Assembly: GCA_035369845.1 (NCBI GenBank)
Contig: DAOOVD010000001.1
Location: 147,540 to 211,539 of the forward strand
Length of the DNA stretch: 64,000 nt
Direction: 5' to 3'
DNA from: DAOOVD01 sp035369845
Lineage (GTDB): Bacteria; Bacillota; Desulfotomaculia; Desulfotomaculales; Pelotomaculaceae
Made by a program: the position numbers and the translations under genes. A model generated the notes under the pieces. That model made no database searches and was not told the DNA's origin. It worked only from the letters and a program-made list of their open reading frames with translations. Shown piece by piece: positions 8,585 through 18,463 of the stretch; position 1 is the first letter of the stretch; every line of letters starts with the position of its first letter.

Positions 8585-11500
8585 ATGGACGGCGGAACAG
8601 CTTGAAGCGGTATCCGGTTCGGACGGCAACCTTCTGTTGTCTGCGTCTGCCGGAACGGGAAAGACGGCAGTGCTCGTCGAGCGCATTGTCCGCAGGATAA
8701 CCGACCCCGGTTGTCCCGTAGATGTCGACAGGCTTCTGGTGGTTACCTTCACCAACGCCGCGGCGGCGGAAATGAGGGACCGTATAGGGAGGGCCCTTGC
8801 CGGAAGAATGAAGCAGCAGCCCGGATCCAAACATCTCGGCAGACAGCTTGCCCTGCTGGGCAGGGCAAGCATCTGCACCATCCATTCGTTTTGCCTGGAC
8901 CTGCTCCGCCAGTATTTTTACCGAATCGATCTCGATCCGGGCTTTCGGGTTGCGGACGAAACGGAAGAGTTCATAATTCAGGCCGAAGTGCTTGAAGAAT
9001 TGTTTGAGAGGCGCTTTGCCTCGAAAGAAAACCATCTTTTTACGGTCCTGGCCGACAGCTACGGCGGCAAGCGGGGTGACGAAGCGCTGCAGGAACTGGT
9101 GCAGGAGGCCTTCAGGTTTGCCCGCAGCACTCCGAGGCCTGAAGAGTGGCTGGCAAAATTGTCCGGGCACTTTTATTCGGCCGGGGATGAGCCGTTGGAC
9201 CGGCTGCCCTGGATTGAAGTGCTTAAAAAATCTCTGGAAATCGAGCTGGCGGCCGCCGCAGCCGCCCTGGAAACCGGCATGAAGCTGGCAGGCGGGCCGG
9301 GCGGCCCGTCGGTATACCTGCCTGTTCTTGAAGAAGACAGGGATCTGGTATTGAGTTTGTACAGAAAATGTTCCGCGGGCGCTTCGTGGGCGGATTTGCA
9401 TGAAGCCTTCAAGGCAGCCGGTTTCGGCAGGCTGAAGAGTTTCAAGGGAAATGACGCAGAGAGGTGGCTGGCGGATCGGGTGAGGAAACTGAGAGACGTG
9501 GCGAGAAGAAAAATCGGTCGCCTGCAAAAGGAATACTTTTCCCGCTCGCCGGAAGAAGCCTGCTCAGATCTCATTGAGATAGCGCCCCTGGTAAACGAGT
9601 TTGCCGGTCTGGTCCTGGATTTCGCTGAATCTTACCGGAAGGCCAAGGCGGCCAGGGGAGTGGTGGATTTTAGCGATTTGGAGCATTATTGCCTGAAGTT
9701 GCTGGAGGAATCCGGTCCCGACGGGCCTGTTCCCTCGGAAACGGCCCGGGAACTGCGGAAAAGGTATGTGGAAGTGCTGGTGGACGAGTACCAGGATATA
9801 AACCCCGTCCAGGAAGCTATCCTCAGAATGGTGTCGCGGCAGGGGGAAGAAAAGCCTAATCTCTTTATGGTCGGGGACGTTAAGCAAAGTATATACCGTT
9901 TCAGGCTGGCCGAGCCCGGACTTTTTATGGAGAAGTACAGGCTTTACGATACCGGGAGGGGGAGCAGGCAACGCCGCCTCGATTTGAGCAAAAATTTCCG
10001 CAGCCGGAGATGTATAGTTGATGCGGTGAATTTTGTCTTCCGGCAACTGATGACGCCGGCCCTGGGTGAAATAGAGTACGGCGGGAAGGCGGAACTGGTT
10101 TACGGCGCCGATTATCCATCCCTGCCGGAAGATTTTGAGGATGGGCGGAGCGTGGAACTGTGCCTTGTCGAGCGGCGGGAAGCGGCGGAAGGACGGAATC
10201 TGGAGAACGGTCAGGGAAACGAGGGGGACGGAGGCGAACTGGTGGAAGAGGAAGTTGAAGACGAACCCGAAGCCGTTCAAAGGGAGGCGCGGCTGATTGC
10301 GGCAAAAATAAAGGAGATGGTGGAAGGTGCCGGAGGCAAGCCGGGTTTTGTCGTTTACGACAGGGAACTGGGCGCCCTGCGTCCTGTCGCCTACCGGGAC
10401 GTGACGGTTTTGATGCGGGCTACCGCCGGTTATGCCAATACCTTTCTGGATGAATTCCGGCAGGAAGGGGTTCCGGCTTATTCTGAAACAGCAACCGGCT
10501 ATTTTGAAGCCACCGAGGTGGAAACCGTCATTTCCCTGCTCAAGGTAATCGACAACCCGCGGCAGGACATTCCTCTGGCCGGGGTGTTGAGGTCGCCTGT
10601 TGTGGGCCTGAAAGCGGAAGACCTGGCTACGGTCAGGATGGCTGCGCGCCGGGGCGATTACTACGATGCGGTTGTAGCCGCGGCAAAGTCGGGGCAGGGA
10701 GAATTATCGGAAAAACTGGCGGATTTCCTCGAGAAGCTCGAAAGGTGGAGAACTGCCGCAAGGCAGGGTTCCCTGGCCGACCTTGTTTGGCACATTTACC
10801 GGGAGACCCGCTATTACGACTTTGTCGGCGGCCTGCCGGGCGGTGCGCAGCGACAGGCCAATCTCAGGGCGCTTTACCACCGGGCCCGGCAATTTGAGTC
10901 AACGACGCTCCGCGGCCTGTTTCTCTTCCTGCGCTATATCGGGCGGATACGGGAGAACGGGCGGGATTTGGGCACGGCCCGCATCCTCGGCGAAAAGGAA
11001 AACGTGGTTAGAATTGCGAGCATTCACAAAAGCAAAGGTCTTGAATTCCCGGTGGTATTTCTGGCCGGACTGGGGAGGAAGTTCAATTTTAAAGATCTGA
11101 ACAAGGATATAATCTTTCACAACGAACTTGGTATAGGCCCGCAATTTGTGGATTTGGAGTCCAGGGCGACATATCCGACGCTGGCGAAACTGGCTGTGAA
11201 ACACAGGCTTCAAATGGAGGCGCTGGCCGAAGAACTGCGGATCCTTTACGTTGCCATGACAAGGGCGCGCGAAAAACTGATTTTAGTCGGCTCAGTCAGA
11301 AACCTGGCCGACTGTGTGAGGCGCTGGTGCGGTCAGGTGGGCCGGGACGGCTGGCGTTTGCCGCCGGGTGAACTGGCCGGGGCGAGAACATATCTTGACT
11401 GGCTTGTTCCTGCAGTTATGAGTCACAAAGACGCTGCCGCGCTGAGGGAGATGGGACTGTGTGAAGAATGCCCATCTCCGGAGATTGCAGGCGACGCATC

Positions 11501-12326
11501 AAGCTGGAAGATCGTTATTGCCGACGGCCGCGCCGGAGCCGGCAAGGCTCAGACGCCAGCCCCAAAGATTTGGAGCTTTGTGCGGCGGACGGAGCCGCTT
11601 GGCGCCGACGGCATCCTGGCGAAAACGGTAAAAAACAGGCTGGAGTGGACATACCCGGCTCGCTGTGTGTTGGGCAAGGCCGCTAAAATTACTGTTTCAG
11701 ACCTGGCGCACAGGTTTGAACTGCGGGAGGCGGAAGATGGGGACATCTTTCGCGGGAACCGGATGCCGATCGGCAAAAGGCCGTTGTTTTTGCAGGAATA
11801 CAAGGGGCTTACCGCCGCTGAAGCGGGCTCGGCGGTGCACCTTGTCATGCAGCACCTCGATTTGAAAGACGCCTTGGATTTGCCGTCGATAAACAGGCAG
11901 ATCGCCGTCATGGTGGAGAAGGAACTGCTTACCAGTGAGCAGGCTGAAGCTGTTCAGGCGTGGAAGATTGCGGACTTCTTCCGGGGAGAGCTGGGCCGTC
12001 GCGTACTGGCGGGCAACCGTGTATTCAGGGAACTCCATTTCACCCTGGTCCTGCCCGCTGAAGAGATTTACCCCGATATCGGCGCAAACGTAAGCGAGAA
12101 GGTTTTGGTGCAGGGAGTTGTTGACTGTCTGGTAGACGAGGGGGACGGCGGCCTGCTGCTTGATTACAAGACCGACAGGACGGCGCCGGCGGAAGCGGGG
12201 CTTGCGGCGGCAAAACACAGCGGACAGATAAGCCTTTACGCCAGGGCTGTGGAGGAGATTCTCGGAGTCAGGGTCAAGGAAAAACACCTGTACTTTTTTG
12301 ACGCCGGGGTCTCAGTCAGGCTGTGA
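8565..12326 (+). CDS. addA: ATP-dependent helicase/nuclease subunit A (AddA)
   Basis: The 1253-residue UvrD-type helicase has SASAGTGKTAVLVERI (Walker A, about residue 27), VLVDEYQDINPVQEA (Walker B, about 404), QSIYRFRLAEPGLF, and IHKSKGLEFPVVFLAG (motif V, about 820). The C-terminal RecB-like nuclease ends with LLLDYKTDRT near 1199. It is the motor and 3'-strand nuclease of the AddAB recombination complex. A GGAGGTGAG site lies inside the end of addB. Length and motif order are normal for clostridial AddA, with an acidic insertion around residues 545-570 that is probably a linker. Confidence 0.95.
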   Translation: MRMLNGEWTAEQLEAVSGSDGNLLLSASAGTGKTAVLVERIVRRITDPGCPVDVDRLLVVTFTNAAAAEMRDRIGRALAGRMKQQPGSKHLGRQLALLGRASICTIHSFCLDLLRQYFYRIDLDPGFRVADETEEFIIQAEVLEELFERRFASKENHLFTVLADSYGGKRGDEALQELVQEAFRFARSTPRPEEWLAKLSGHFYSAGDEPLDRLPWIEVLKKSLEIELAAAAAALETGMKLAGGPGGPSVYLPVLEEDRDLVLSLYRKCSAGASWADLHEAFKAAGFGRLKSFKGNDAERWLADRVRKLRDVARRKIGRLQKEYFSRSPEEACSDLIEIAPLVNEFAGLVLDFAESYRKAKAARGVVDFSDLEHYCLKLLEESGPDGPVPSETARELRKRYVEVLVDEYQDINPVQEAILRMVSRQGEEKPNLFMVGDVKQSIYRFRLAEPGLFMEKYRLYDTGRGSRQRRLDLSKNFRSRRCIVDAVNFVFRQLMTPALGEIEYGGKAELVYGADYPSLPEDFEDGRSVELCLVERREAAEGRNLENGQGNEGDGGELVEEEVEDEPEAVQREARLIAAKIKEMVEGAGGKPGFVVYDRELGALRPVAYRDVTVLMRATAGYANTFLDEFRQEGVPAYSETATGYFEATEVETVISLLKVIDNPRQDIPLAGVLRSPVVGLKAEDLATVRMAARRGDYYDAVVAAAKSGQGELSEKLADFLEKLERWRTAARQGSLADLVWHIYRETRYYDFVGGLPGGAQRQANLRALYHRARQFESTTLRGLFLFLRYIGRIRENGRDLGTARILGEKENVVRIASIHKSKGLEFPVVFLAGLGRKFNFKDLNKDIIFHNELGIGPQFVDLESRATYPTLAKLAVKHRLQMEALAEELRILYVAMTRAREKLILVGSVRNLADCVRRWCGQVGRDGWRLPPGELAGARTYLDWLVPAVMSHKDAAALREMGLCEECPSPEIAGDASSWKIVIADGRAGAGKAQTPAPKIWSFVRRTEPLGADGILAKTVKNRLEWTYPARCVLGKAAKITVSDLAHRFELREAEDGDIFRGNRMPIGKRPLFLQEYKGLTAAEAGSAVHLVMQHLDLKDALDLPSINRQIAVMVEKELLTSEQAEAVQAWKIADFFRGELGRRVLAGNRVFRELHFTLVLPAEEIYPDIGANVSEKVLVQGVVDCLVDEGDGGLLLDYKTDRTAPAEAGLAAAKHSGQISLYARAVEEILGVRVKEKHLYFFDAGVSVRL

Positions 12327-12406
12327 ATGGTCCGGTTTGCAGGCATCACTGGATTGAGGCGGGAATGCCATCTGTCGAAAGTTGGAGCCCAAACGCTTAT
12401 TTTTGT

Positions 12407-12412
12407 TATAAT
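12407..12412 (+). promoter_or_regulatory. Candidate -10 box for acylphosphatase gene
   Basis: A perfect TATAAT lies 40 bp before the acylphosphatase start. The best upstream match to a -35 box is TTGGAG at 12382-12387 with a long 19-bp spacer, so strength is uncertain. Confidence 0.4.
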
Positions 12413-12452
12413 GTAAGGGAAATAATTATTTTTTTACCGGAGGTCGTGAAAA

Positions 12453-12728
12453 GTGAAGGTGAGGGCGCACGTAATCATATCCGGCCGCGTTCAGGGCGTC
12501 TACTACCGATCCAGCATGAAAAACGAAGCGCTTGCCCTTGGAGTCTGCGGCTGGGTAAAGAACAGGCCGGACGGTTCCGTGGAGGGGGTTTTGGAGGGCG
12601 GCAGGGAACAGGTAGAAAAGCTGATCGAATGGTGCCGCCAGGGTCCGCCGATGGCGGAAGTTACTGATGTCGTCGCGGACTGGTCTGATTTTACGGGGGA
12701 ATTCACCGGTTTTAAAATTGCTTTTTAA
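12453..12728 (+). CDS. acyP: Acylphosphatase
   Basis: The 91-residue protein is a typical acylphosphatase. It has the phosphate-binding loop GRVQGVYYR (11-19, catalytic Arg19) and GWVKNRPDGSVEG with catalytic Asn37. It hydrolyses carboxyl-phosphate bonds of small molecules in the cytoplasm. The GTG start follows ACCGGAGGTCGTGAAA. It lies 24 bp upstream of the nicotinamidase-like gene and may share its transcript, though no functional link is known. Confidence 0.92.
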   Translation: MKVRAHVIISGRVQGVYYRSSMKNEALALGVCGWVKNRPDGSVEGVLEGGREQVEKLIEWCRQGPPMAEVTDVVADWSDFTGEFTGFKIAF

Positions 12729-12752
12729 TTCCTGTAAGAGGGGGAGGCAAAG

Positions 12753-13424
12753 GTGAATCATCAAAAAGAGGCTTTTTTGAAAAAAAGCGTCGATACGCTC
12801 GGCAGAATTTTCGATATTTTGGAAAACCTTCCGGTTTTGCGGCTGAAGGACTTTCAGCCCGACAGGACCGTACTGGTCATTATCGACATGATCAATGCGT
12901 TTGCCAGGGAGGGCATGCTGCAGAGTCCGCGGGTAAGTGAAATCATACCGGCTGTTGTTCGAACTATGGGGCTTTGCAGCAGGTACGGGATCAGGTCGAT
13001 TGCCTTTGCCGACAGGCATACGGACGAATCGCCCGAATTTGATTCATACCCCGTACATGCAATGGCCGGAACGACTGAGAGTGAGGTTGTGGATGAGATA
13101 AAGGAGGCCGGCGGATACATCCTTATGGCGAAAAATTCGACCAACGGCTTTCTGGAAGAGGAGTTTCAAAATTGGCTCGGGGCAAATCCGCAGACGGAAA
13201 ATTTCATAGTGGTCGGAGACTGCACGGATATATGCGTTCAGCAGTTTGCAACGACACTCAAGGCGGACTTCATCAGGAAGAATCTGCGAAGAAGGGTAAT
13301 CGTACCTGTCGACGCCGTCGACACTTATGATCTCGAACCCCATAACGGAGATCTGATGCATGTCATGGCCCTTTTCAACATGATGGGCAACGGGGTTGAG
13401 CTTTGTAGAAGCATTACGGAATAG
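12753..13424 (+). CDS. Isochorismatase-fold cysteine hydrolase, probable nicotinamidase
   Basis: The 223-residue protein has the cysteine-hydrolase triad: Asp45 in LVIIDMINAF, Lys127 in LMAKNSTNGF and Cys161 in GDCTDICVQQF. DRHTDESPEFDSYPVHAM (about 88-105) is the region that binds metal and substrate in PncA-type nicotinamidases. The next gene is nicotinate phosphoribosyltransferase, the next step after nicotinamide deamidation in NAD salvage, which makes nicotinamidase the best call. An N-terminal 35-residue extension is longer than in E. coli PncA. Gap to pncB is 164 bp. Confidence 0.82.
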   Translation: MNHQKEAFLKKSVDTLGRIFDILENLPVLRLKDFQPDRTVLVIIDMINAFAREGMLQSPRVSEIIPAVVRTMGLCSRYGIRSIAFADRHTDESPEFDSYPVHAMAGTTESEVVDEIKEAGGYILMAKNSTNGFLEEEFQNWLGANPQTENFIVVGDCTDICVQQFATTLKADFIRKNLRRRVIVPVDAVDTYDLEPHNGDLMHVMALFNMMGNGVELCRSITE

Positions 13425-13588
13425 ATCCGCATTGCAATGCCGCGGGCGGTTTTCATCGCCGCCTGCCAGGCCGTAAAGCACCGCAGGTGCATATGACATG
13501 AATACTTCAGTCGGAGTTTCGAACGCGGCAAATAATCCGTCGATATGCCAGCCGTAAAGTTTTGGCAAAGGAAAGAGGGTGTTCTGCC

Positions 13589-15028
13589 GTGCGGGAAAAT
13601 TTGTCCCTGCATACAGACAAATACCAGATTAATATGATGTACGGCTACTGGAAAAGCGGCATACATAACAAAAAGTGTGTGTTTGAAGCATTTTTCAGGA
13701 AGAATCCTTTCGGCAACGGGTTTGCTGTGTTCGCCGGCCTGGAAAGGATAGTCGACTATATCAACAACCTCAGGTTTACCGATGAAGACATCGCGTTTCT
13801 TGCCCGGCAGGAGGAGAATTACGAGCGGGAATTTTTTGACGCGCTCAGGAGTTTCCGTTTCACGGGAAATTTAAGATCGGTAAGAGAAGGGACGCTTGTT
13901 TTTCCCAACGAGCCGCTTATCCAGGTGGAAGCAAGGATTTTCGAAGCCCAGCTTCTCGAGACGGCTATATTGAATTTCATGAACTACCAGACCCTTGTTG
14001 CCACAAAAGCCGCCAGGATAAAACTGGTCGCGCCAGATGACGTTCTAATGGAATTCGGCACGAGAAGGGCGCAGGAGGCGGATGCGGCAGTATGGGGAAC
14101 GAGAGCGGCCTACATCGTCGGGTTCGATTCCACTTCCAATATGAAAGCCGGGAAGATGTTCGGAATCCCATGCAGCGGCACCATTGCCCATTCATGGGTG
14201 CAGATGCACGACAGCGAGGAGGAGGCTTTTAAAAATTTTGCCGACGCATTGCCGGACAATGTCATTCTGCTTGTCGATACCTATGATACGCTGAAATCCG
14301 GTGTGCCAAACGCTATTAAGACAGGAAAATATCTGGAGACGGTCGGAAAAAAAATGAAAGGGATCAGGCTCGACAGCGGCGACCTTGCCTTTCTGTCGGT
14401 TGAAGCCCGCCGGATGCTGGACGAAGCCGGGCTGGGTTACGTCAAAATTGCGGCTTCCAGCGACCTGGACGAAAACAAGATCTTTGACCTGAAAACGCAG
14501 GGAGCCAGGATAGACCTCTGGGGCATAGGCACTCAACTGATCACATGCGCGGACGACCCGGCGCTGGGCGGCATATACAAGCTCGTTGCAAAGGAAGGCA
14601 ACGGAGGGTATGTTCCCGTTATCAAGATTTCCGGCAATCCGGAAAAAATCACCACCCCGGGTTTTAAAACCGTTTACAGGATTATTGACAGAAAAACCGG
14701 TAAATCCGAAGGGGATTACATAGCTGATATAAGCGAGAACGTAAAGGACAGGAAGTGCATCAAAATGTTCGATCCCGTTCACACCTGGAAGTACAAGTAC
14801 GTTACCGATTTTGACGCGATCGAACTGCTCGAACCGGTTTTTGTAAACGGGAAGCAGGTTGCCGATCTGCCCACCCTGGAAGAGCTCAGGGCTTATCACA
14901 AAAACCAGGTTGCCTTGTTCTGGCCGGGCTACCTGCGAAAATTCAACCCGGAGAACTATCCGGTCGATTTAAGTGAAAAAGTCTGGAGTACAAAAATGGA
15001 TTTGATCAACCAGTACATAAAAAAATAA
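13589..15028 (+). CDS. pncB: Nicotinate phosphoribosyltransferase
   Basis: The 479-residue enzyme forms nicotinate mononucleotide from nicotinate and phosphoribosyl pyrophosphate, using ATP. Family landmarks are LHTDKYQINMMYGYW at the N terminus, FGTRRAQEADAAVWGTRAA (about 160, with the phosphoribosyl histidine replaced region following), GTIAHSWVQMH near 200 (phosphorylated His) and KGIRLDSGDLAFLS near 260. The GTG at 13589 is preferred over an upstream TTG because AGGAAAGAGGG lies 9 bases before it. It works with the upstream nicotinamidase-like protein in NAD salvage. Confidence 0.92.
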   Translation: MRENLSLHTDKYQINMMYGYWKSGIHNKKCVFEAFFRKNPFGNGFAVFAGLERIVDYINNLRFTDEDIAFLARQEENYEREFFDALRSFRFTGNLRSVREGTLVFPNEPLIQVEARIFEAQLLETAILNFMNYQTLVATKAARIKLVAPDDVLMEFGTRRAQEADAAVWGTRAAYIVGFDSTSNMKAGKMFGIPCSGTIAHSWVQMHDSEEEAFKNFADALPDNVILLVDTYDTLKSGVPNAIKTGKYLETVGKKMKGIRLDSGDLAFLSVEARRMLDEAGLGYVKIAASSDLDENKIFDLKTQGARIDLWGIGTQLITCADDPALGGIYKLVAKEGNGGYVPVIKISGNPEKITTPGFKTVYRIIDRKTGKSEGDYIADISENVKDRKCIKMFDPVHTWKYKYVTDFDAIELLEPVFVNGKQVADLPTLEELRAYHKNQVALFWPGYLRKFNPENYPVDLSEKVWSTKMDLINQYIKK

Positions 15029-15083
15029 AATATAGTAACACAGGAAGTATTTAACTTATATTGAATATATTATAGGTGAGAGA

Positions 15084-16040
15084 ATGCTTAAAATATGCAA
15101 AATTCCCGTACCCACCCCGTATCTTTCCGGACCCCTCAACTCCTACCTGATTATGAACCGTCCGTATACCCTTGTCGACCCCGGTCCGGAGACGGAGGTT
15201 GCAAGAAAATCACTGGTGGAGGGTCTGGCATCCCTTGGGGTGGATGTTGCCGATATTGCCAGGATAGTGCTCACCCACAGCCATCCGGACCACTGCGGGC
15301 TGGCCGGGTGGCTGGCCGGCCTCTGCGGTGCGGCTGTGTACGTTCACGGGCTGGAGCTGCGCAAACTTGCCCGCGATTATGATTATTACGGGGAAAGGCT
15401 CCCTTTTTTAATAGAGGCGGGACTGCCGCCCGGGGCCTTGAAGGAACTGTTTGACGATCCCGACCCGGTTCCAAAACCTTACCTTGACCATGCCGGTGTT
15501 GAGATTCTTAACGGAGGGGAGACTCTCGATTTTGAAGAAGGCCCCCTCAGGATTATGCACTTTCCCGGACACGCCTGCGGCCATCTCTGTCTGTACGAGC
15601 CGGCTGAACGGATCTTTCTGGCCGGGGACTTTATTCTCAGGCATATTACTCCCAACCCGGTGATGGAACCCGATCCTTCGGACTTGAGCAAAAGGTTGCC
15701 GGTGCTGAAACAGTACCTGGATGGTCTGAATGGGTTGAAAAATCTTGATGTGCGGCTAATTTTGCCCGGACATGGGAAAAATATAGATAATAGCAGGGAA
15801 GCGGCCGATAAAGCCGAAAAACACCATGCGACCCGGCTCAAGGCGGTGACCTCCATTCTGGCGGGAGGGGGCAGCTTTACCGCCTATCAGGTAATGAGGG
15901 TGCTCTATCCGGAAATCAGGGGATTCCAGATATATCTCGGGATTTCGGAGGTCTTTGCCCACCTTGATTTCCTTCTTGCCGGGGGGGTAATAAAACGTGA
16001 AGAGCGCGGCGGGGTTTCATTTTACCGGAGTGCATTTTGA
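15084..16040 (+). CDS. Metallo-beta-lactamase-fold hydrolase
   Basis: The 318-residue protein has the binuclear metal motif THSHPDH (64-70), a later HFPGHACGHLCLY histidine, FLAGDFIL (bridging Asp) and LILPGHGKNI (final His). The C-terminal region (about 260-318) looks like a small winged-helix domain, as in LACTB2-like and YqgX-like relatives. Substrate unknown: thioester, lactone or RNA are all possible. It ends 34 bp before murT, and shared transcription with the cell-wall amidation genes is likely. Confidence 0.8.
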   Translation: MLKICKIPVPTPYLSGPLNSYLIMNRPYTLVDPGPETEVARKSLVEGLASLGVDVADIARIVLTHSHPDHCGLAGWLAGLCGAAVYVHGLELRKLARDYDYYGERLPFLIEAGLPPGALKELFDDPDPVPKPYLDHAGVEILNGGETLDFEEGPLRIMHFPGHACGHLCLYEPAERIFLAGDFILRHITPNPVMEPDPSDLSKRLPVLKQYLDGLNGLKNLDVRLILPGHGKNIDNSREAADKAEKHHATRLKAVTSILAGGGSFTAYQVMRVLYPEIRGFQIYLGISEVFAHLDFLLAGGVIKREERGGVSFYRSAF

Positions 16041-16074
16041 TTCGGAGGGTACCGGGCAAAAGGAGATTTTTCAA

Positions 16075-17475
16075 TTGAAACTGAGACTCGCAGCTGCGGT
16101 TTTGGCCGGGAAAATGGCTTGCTGGTTCAGCCGGAGGCGTGGACACAGGGGTTCCTCGCTGCCGGGCCTGATAGCAATGAAAATATTTCCCGGCTGCCTG
16201 TCCGACCTGGCCGCCCAGGTGCGCAAGAAGATAGTTGTTGTTACGGGTACCAACGGAAAGACGACGACCGTGAACATGATTTCCGGGTTTTTTCGAGACG
16301 CCGGTTTTAGTACCGTGGCAAACCTCGAAGGGGCCAATATGATTTCCGGTGTCACTACCAGCTTTATAATGAAGGCTGGGATAACCGGCAAACTCGATTG
16401 TGACTATGCAGTGCTCGAAGTCGACGAAGCTTCCATGCCGGGCGTTGTAGAAAGAGTGTCACCAGGGGTGGTCGTAGTTACAAATTTCTTCAGGGATCAG
16501 TTGGACCGCTACTGGGAAATCGACAAGATTATCGGCATTATCGGCAGTTCTCTAAAGAAGCAAAAGAATTGCACCCTGGTTTTAAACGCAGATGATCCCC
16601 TGGTTGCCCAGTTGGGGAAGGCAACATCGCTGCCGGCTGTTTTTTTCGGTATGGAAAAATATGACAGGCCGGACAAATCGAACTTGAAAATCAGAGAGGC
16701 GAGGTTTTGTCCCTTTTGCGGTTCCACCCTCAAATATGACTGTTTTTATTACGGCCAGCTTGGAAAATACCGCTGCCCGGGCTGCAGGTTTGAGAGACCG
16801 GGTCCGAAAGCAGTTGCACTGGACCCGGGGGGCACGGGCGGAACAATAGCTTGCCGGCTTTTTTACAACAGGAAGGAGTTTTTTCTGGATATCCAGGCAC
16901 AGGGACTTTACAGCCTGTATAATGCCCTGGCTGCCTTTACGGTGGGTATGCTCCTCGGTTTCGACGCGGAGATGGTTCTGGAAAGCCTCGGTAAATACAG
17001 GTCCGTTTTGGGCAGGATGGAAAGATTTGTGTTCAGGGGCAGACAGGTTGTGCTGAGCCTGGTCAAGAACCCGGCCGGCTTTAATGAGGAACTGGAGGTC
17101 TTGCTTTCAGCGGACGGTACGAAGAACGTCTTTATTGCCGTCAATGATAACGACGCCGACGGCAGGGATATTTCGTGGCTGTGGGATGTCGATTTCGAGG
17201 CAATCGGTTCCGCCCATGATTCCTACAAATGCTTTGTCTGTTCCGGCAGCCGGGGGGAGGAGATGGCGTTGCGGCTCAAATACGCCGGTGTTCCGGCTAA
17301 CAAGATATTTGTTAACCGGGACATGCGTACAGCCGTAAAAAGGGTATTATCCGGGAGCGCCGACAGATACTGCTTCTTTTCCACCTACACCGCCCTGTGG
17401 GCCGTCCATAAAATAATTGAACGGATGGCCGTCAAGGAGGCCGCCGATGATCAAAGTATGCCATCTGTATCCTGA
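16075..17475 (+). CDS. murT: Lipid II isoglutaminyl synthase, Mur ligase-like subunit MurT
   Basis: The 466-residue protein has a Mur-ligase ATPase core with VVTGTNGKTTTVNM (about 57-70) and an inserted zinc ribbon, FCPFCGSTL...CPGC (about 211-245), which marks MurT and not MurC-F. A C-terminal DUF1727-type domain follows. With GatD it amidates the alpha-carboxyl of D-Glu in lipid II, using ATP and ammonia from glutamine. The TTG at 16075 is chosen for AAAGGAG 11 bases upstream; an open frame back to 15997 overlaps the previous gene. It overlaps gatD by 29 bp. Confidence 0.92.
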   Translation: MKLRLAAAVLAGKMACWFSRRRGHRGSSLPGLIAMKIFPGCLSDLAAQVRKKIVVVTGTNGKTTTVNMISGFFRDAGFSTVANLEGANMISGVTTSFIMKAGITGKLDCDYAVLEVDEASMPGVVERVSPGVVVVTNFFRDQLDRYWEIDKIIGIIGSSLKKQKNCTLVLNADDPLVAQLGKATSLPAVFFGMEKYDRPDKSNLKIREARFCPFCGSTLKYDCFYYGQLGKYRCPGCRFERPGPKAVALDPGGTGGTIACRLFYNRKEFFLDIQAQGLYSLYNALAAFTVGMLLGFDAEMVLESLGKYRSVLGRMERFVFRGRQVVLSLVKNPAGFNEELEVLLSADGTKNVFIAVNDNDADGRDISWLWDVDFEAIGSAHDSYKCFVCSGSRGEEMALRLKYAGVPANKIFVNRDMRTAVKRVLSGSADRYCFFSTYTALWAVHKIIERMAVKEAADDQSMPSVS

Positions 17476-18181
17476 TCTTCTGAACCTGTACGGGGACAGG
17501 GGCAATATCACTGCCTTTTTAATGCGCTGCCGGTGGCGCGGTGTTCCCGTGACCGTGCGGGACGTAAGTCTCGGCAGTACGGTTGACTTTCATGAATATG
17601 ATTTTGTCTTCCTCGGCGGCGGGTCCGACCGGGAACAAAACCTGATCGCAGCCGACATGGCCAGGCACAGGGATGAGTTGAAGGAAGCTGTGGAAAACGG
17701 ACTCGTGGTCCTGGCCATCTGCGGCGGCTATCAGCTTCTCGGCAAGTATTACCTTAGCCGTGACGGTAAAATTATCCCCGGGCTGGGAATTCTTGACCTG
17801 CATACCAGGGCCGGGGACAGACGGCTTCTTGGAAATGCGGCCTTTGAGATGGACATCGGGGGAAAGAACGTAAAAATTCTGGGTTTCGAAAACCATTCCG
17901 GACATACTTTCCTGGGGGAGGTAAAACCTCTTGGAAGAGTTCTTTGCGGAAACGGCAACAACGGCAGGGATGGTACGGAAGGGGCGAGGTACAAAAACGT
18001 TTTTTGCTCGTATTTGCACGGGCCGCTGCTTCCGAAAAATCCCGAACTGGCTGATTTGTTGATCGCGCTTTCCCTGAAAAGACGCGGCATGGATGTCCGT
18101 CTCAAGCCCCTGGACGACGGTTTCGAGGAGCTTGCCCGCGGGGTGATGCTCAAGCGCCTGGGTATCTTCCGGGGTAAATAA
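17447..18181 (+). CDS. gatD: Lipid II isoglutaminyl synthase, glutamine amidotransferase subunit GatD
   Basis: The 244-residue class I glutaminase-like protein starts IKVCHLYPDLLNLYGDRGN, the family signature. The nucleophile is Cys92 in VLAICGGYQLLG and the catalytic His sits in CSYLHGPLLPKN. It supplies ammonia to MurT for peptidoglycan stem amidation. The ATG follows AAGGAGG inside the murT reading frame, giving coupled translation. A terminator lies 85 bp after the stop. Confidence 0.93.
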   Translation: MIKVCHLYPDLLNLYGDRGNITAFLMRCRWRGVPVTVRDVSLGSTVDFHEYDFVFLGGGSDREQNLIAADMARHRDELKEAVENGLVVLAICGGYQLLGKYYLSRDGKIIPGLGILDLHTRAGDRRLLGNAAFEMDIGGKNVKILGFENHSGHTFLGEVKPLGRVLCGNGNNGRDGTEGARYKNVFCSYLHGPLLPKNPELADLLIALSLKRRGMDVRLKPLDDGFEELARGVMLKRLGIFRGK

Positions 18182-18265
18182 AGAATTGAGGCTATACTTG
18201 AGTGCATATTGTCCCGGCGGCAAAGGCGAACGTATCAACTTCAAGGTAAATTTACCTGTAACCTC

Positions 18266-18298
18266 AAGCCGTTTTCTGTACGGCTTTTTACTTTTTTT
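18266..18298 (+). terminator. Intrinsic terminator after murT-gatD
   Basis: AAGCCG and CGGCTT pair around a 9-nt loop, extended by GT/AC, and are followed by TTTTTACTTTTTTT. A separate 14-bp palindrome AGGTAAATTTACCT lies just upstream at about 18244-18257. Confidence 0.75.
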
Positions 18299-18412
18299 AT
18301 TTAGATTTTCTGGCCGGCGGCCAGGTAATGAACATTTAAAAGGGCTTTTGCTAATATTGTTTGAATTTTGCTCTTTTTTTTCTTTCAAAAGCAGACGGAT
18401 ATTTGTTTAGAA

Positions 18413-18418
18413 TATAAT
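18413..18418 (+). promoter_or_regulatory. Candidate -10 box for the 40-residue protein gene
   Basis: TATAAT lies 46 bp before the GTG start and beyond the murT-gatD terminator, so a promoter is needed here. No good -35 hexamer is seen at normal spacing. Confidence 0.35.
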
Positions 18419-18463
18419 TGACGGTAAAGAATTCTGTATACCTTATTCAGGAGGTAACAAGCA

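Noticed and set aside
14110..14135. A tRNA T-arm look-alike (GGGTTCGATTCC)
   Set aside because: It lies within the certain pncB coding region and the surrounding bases do not fold as a cloverleaf.
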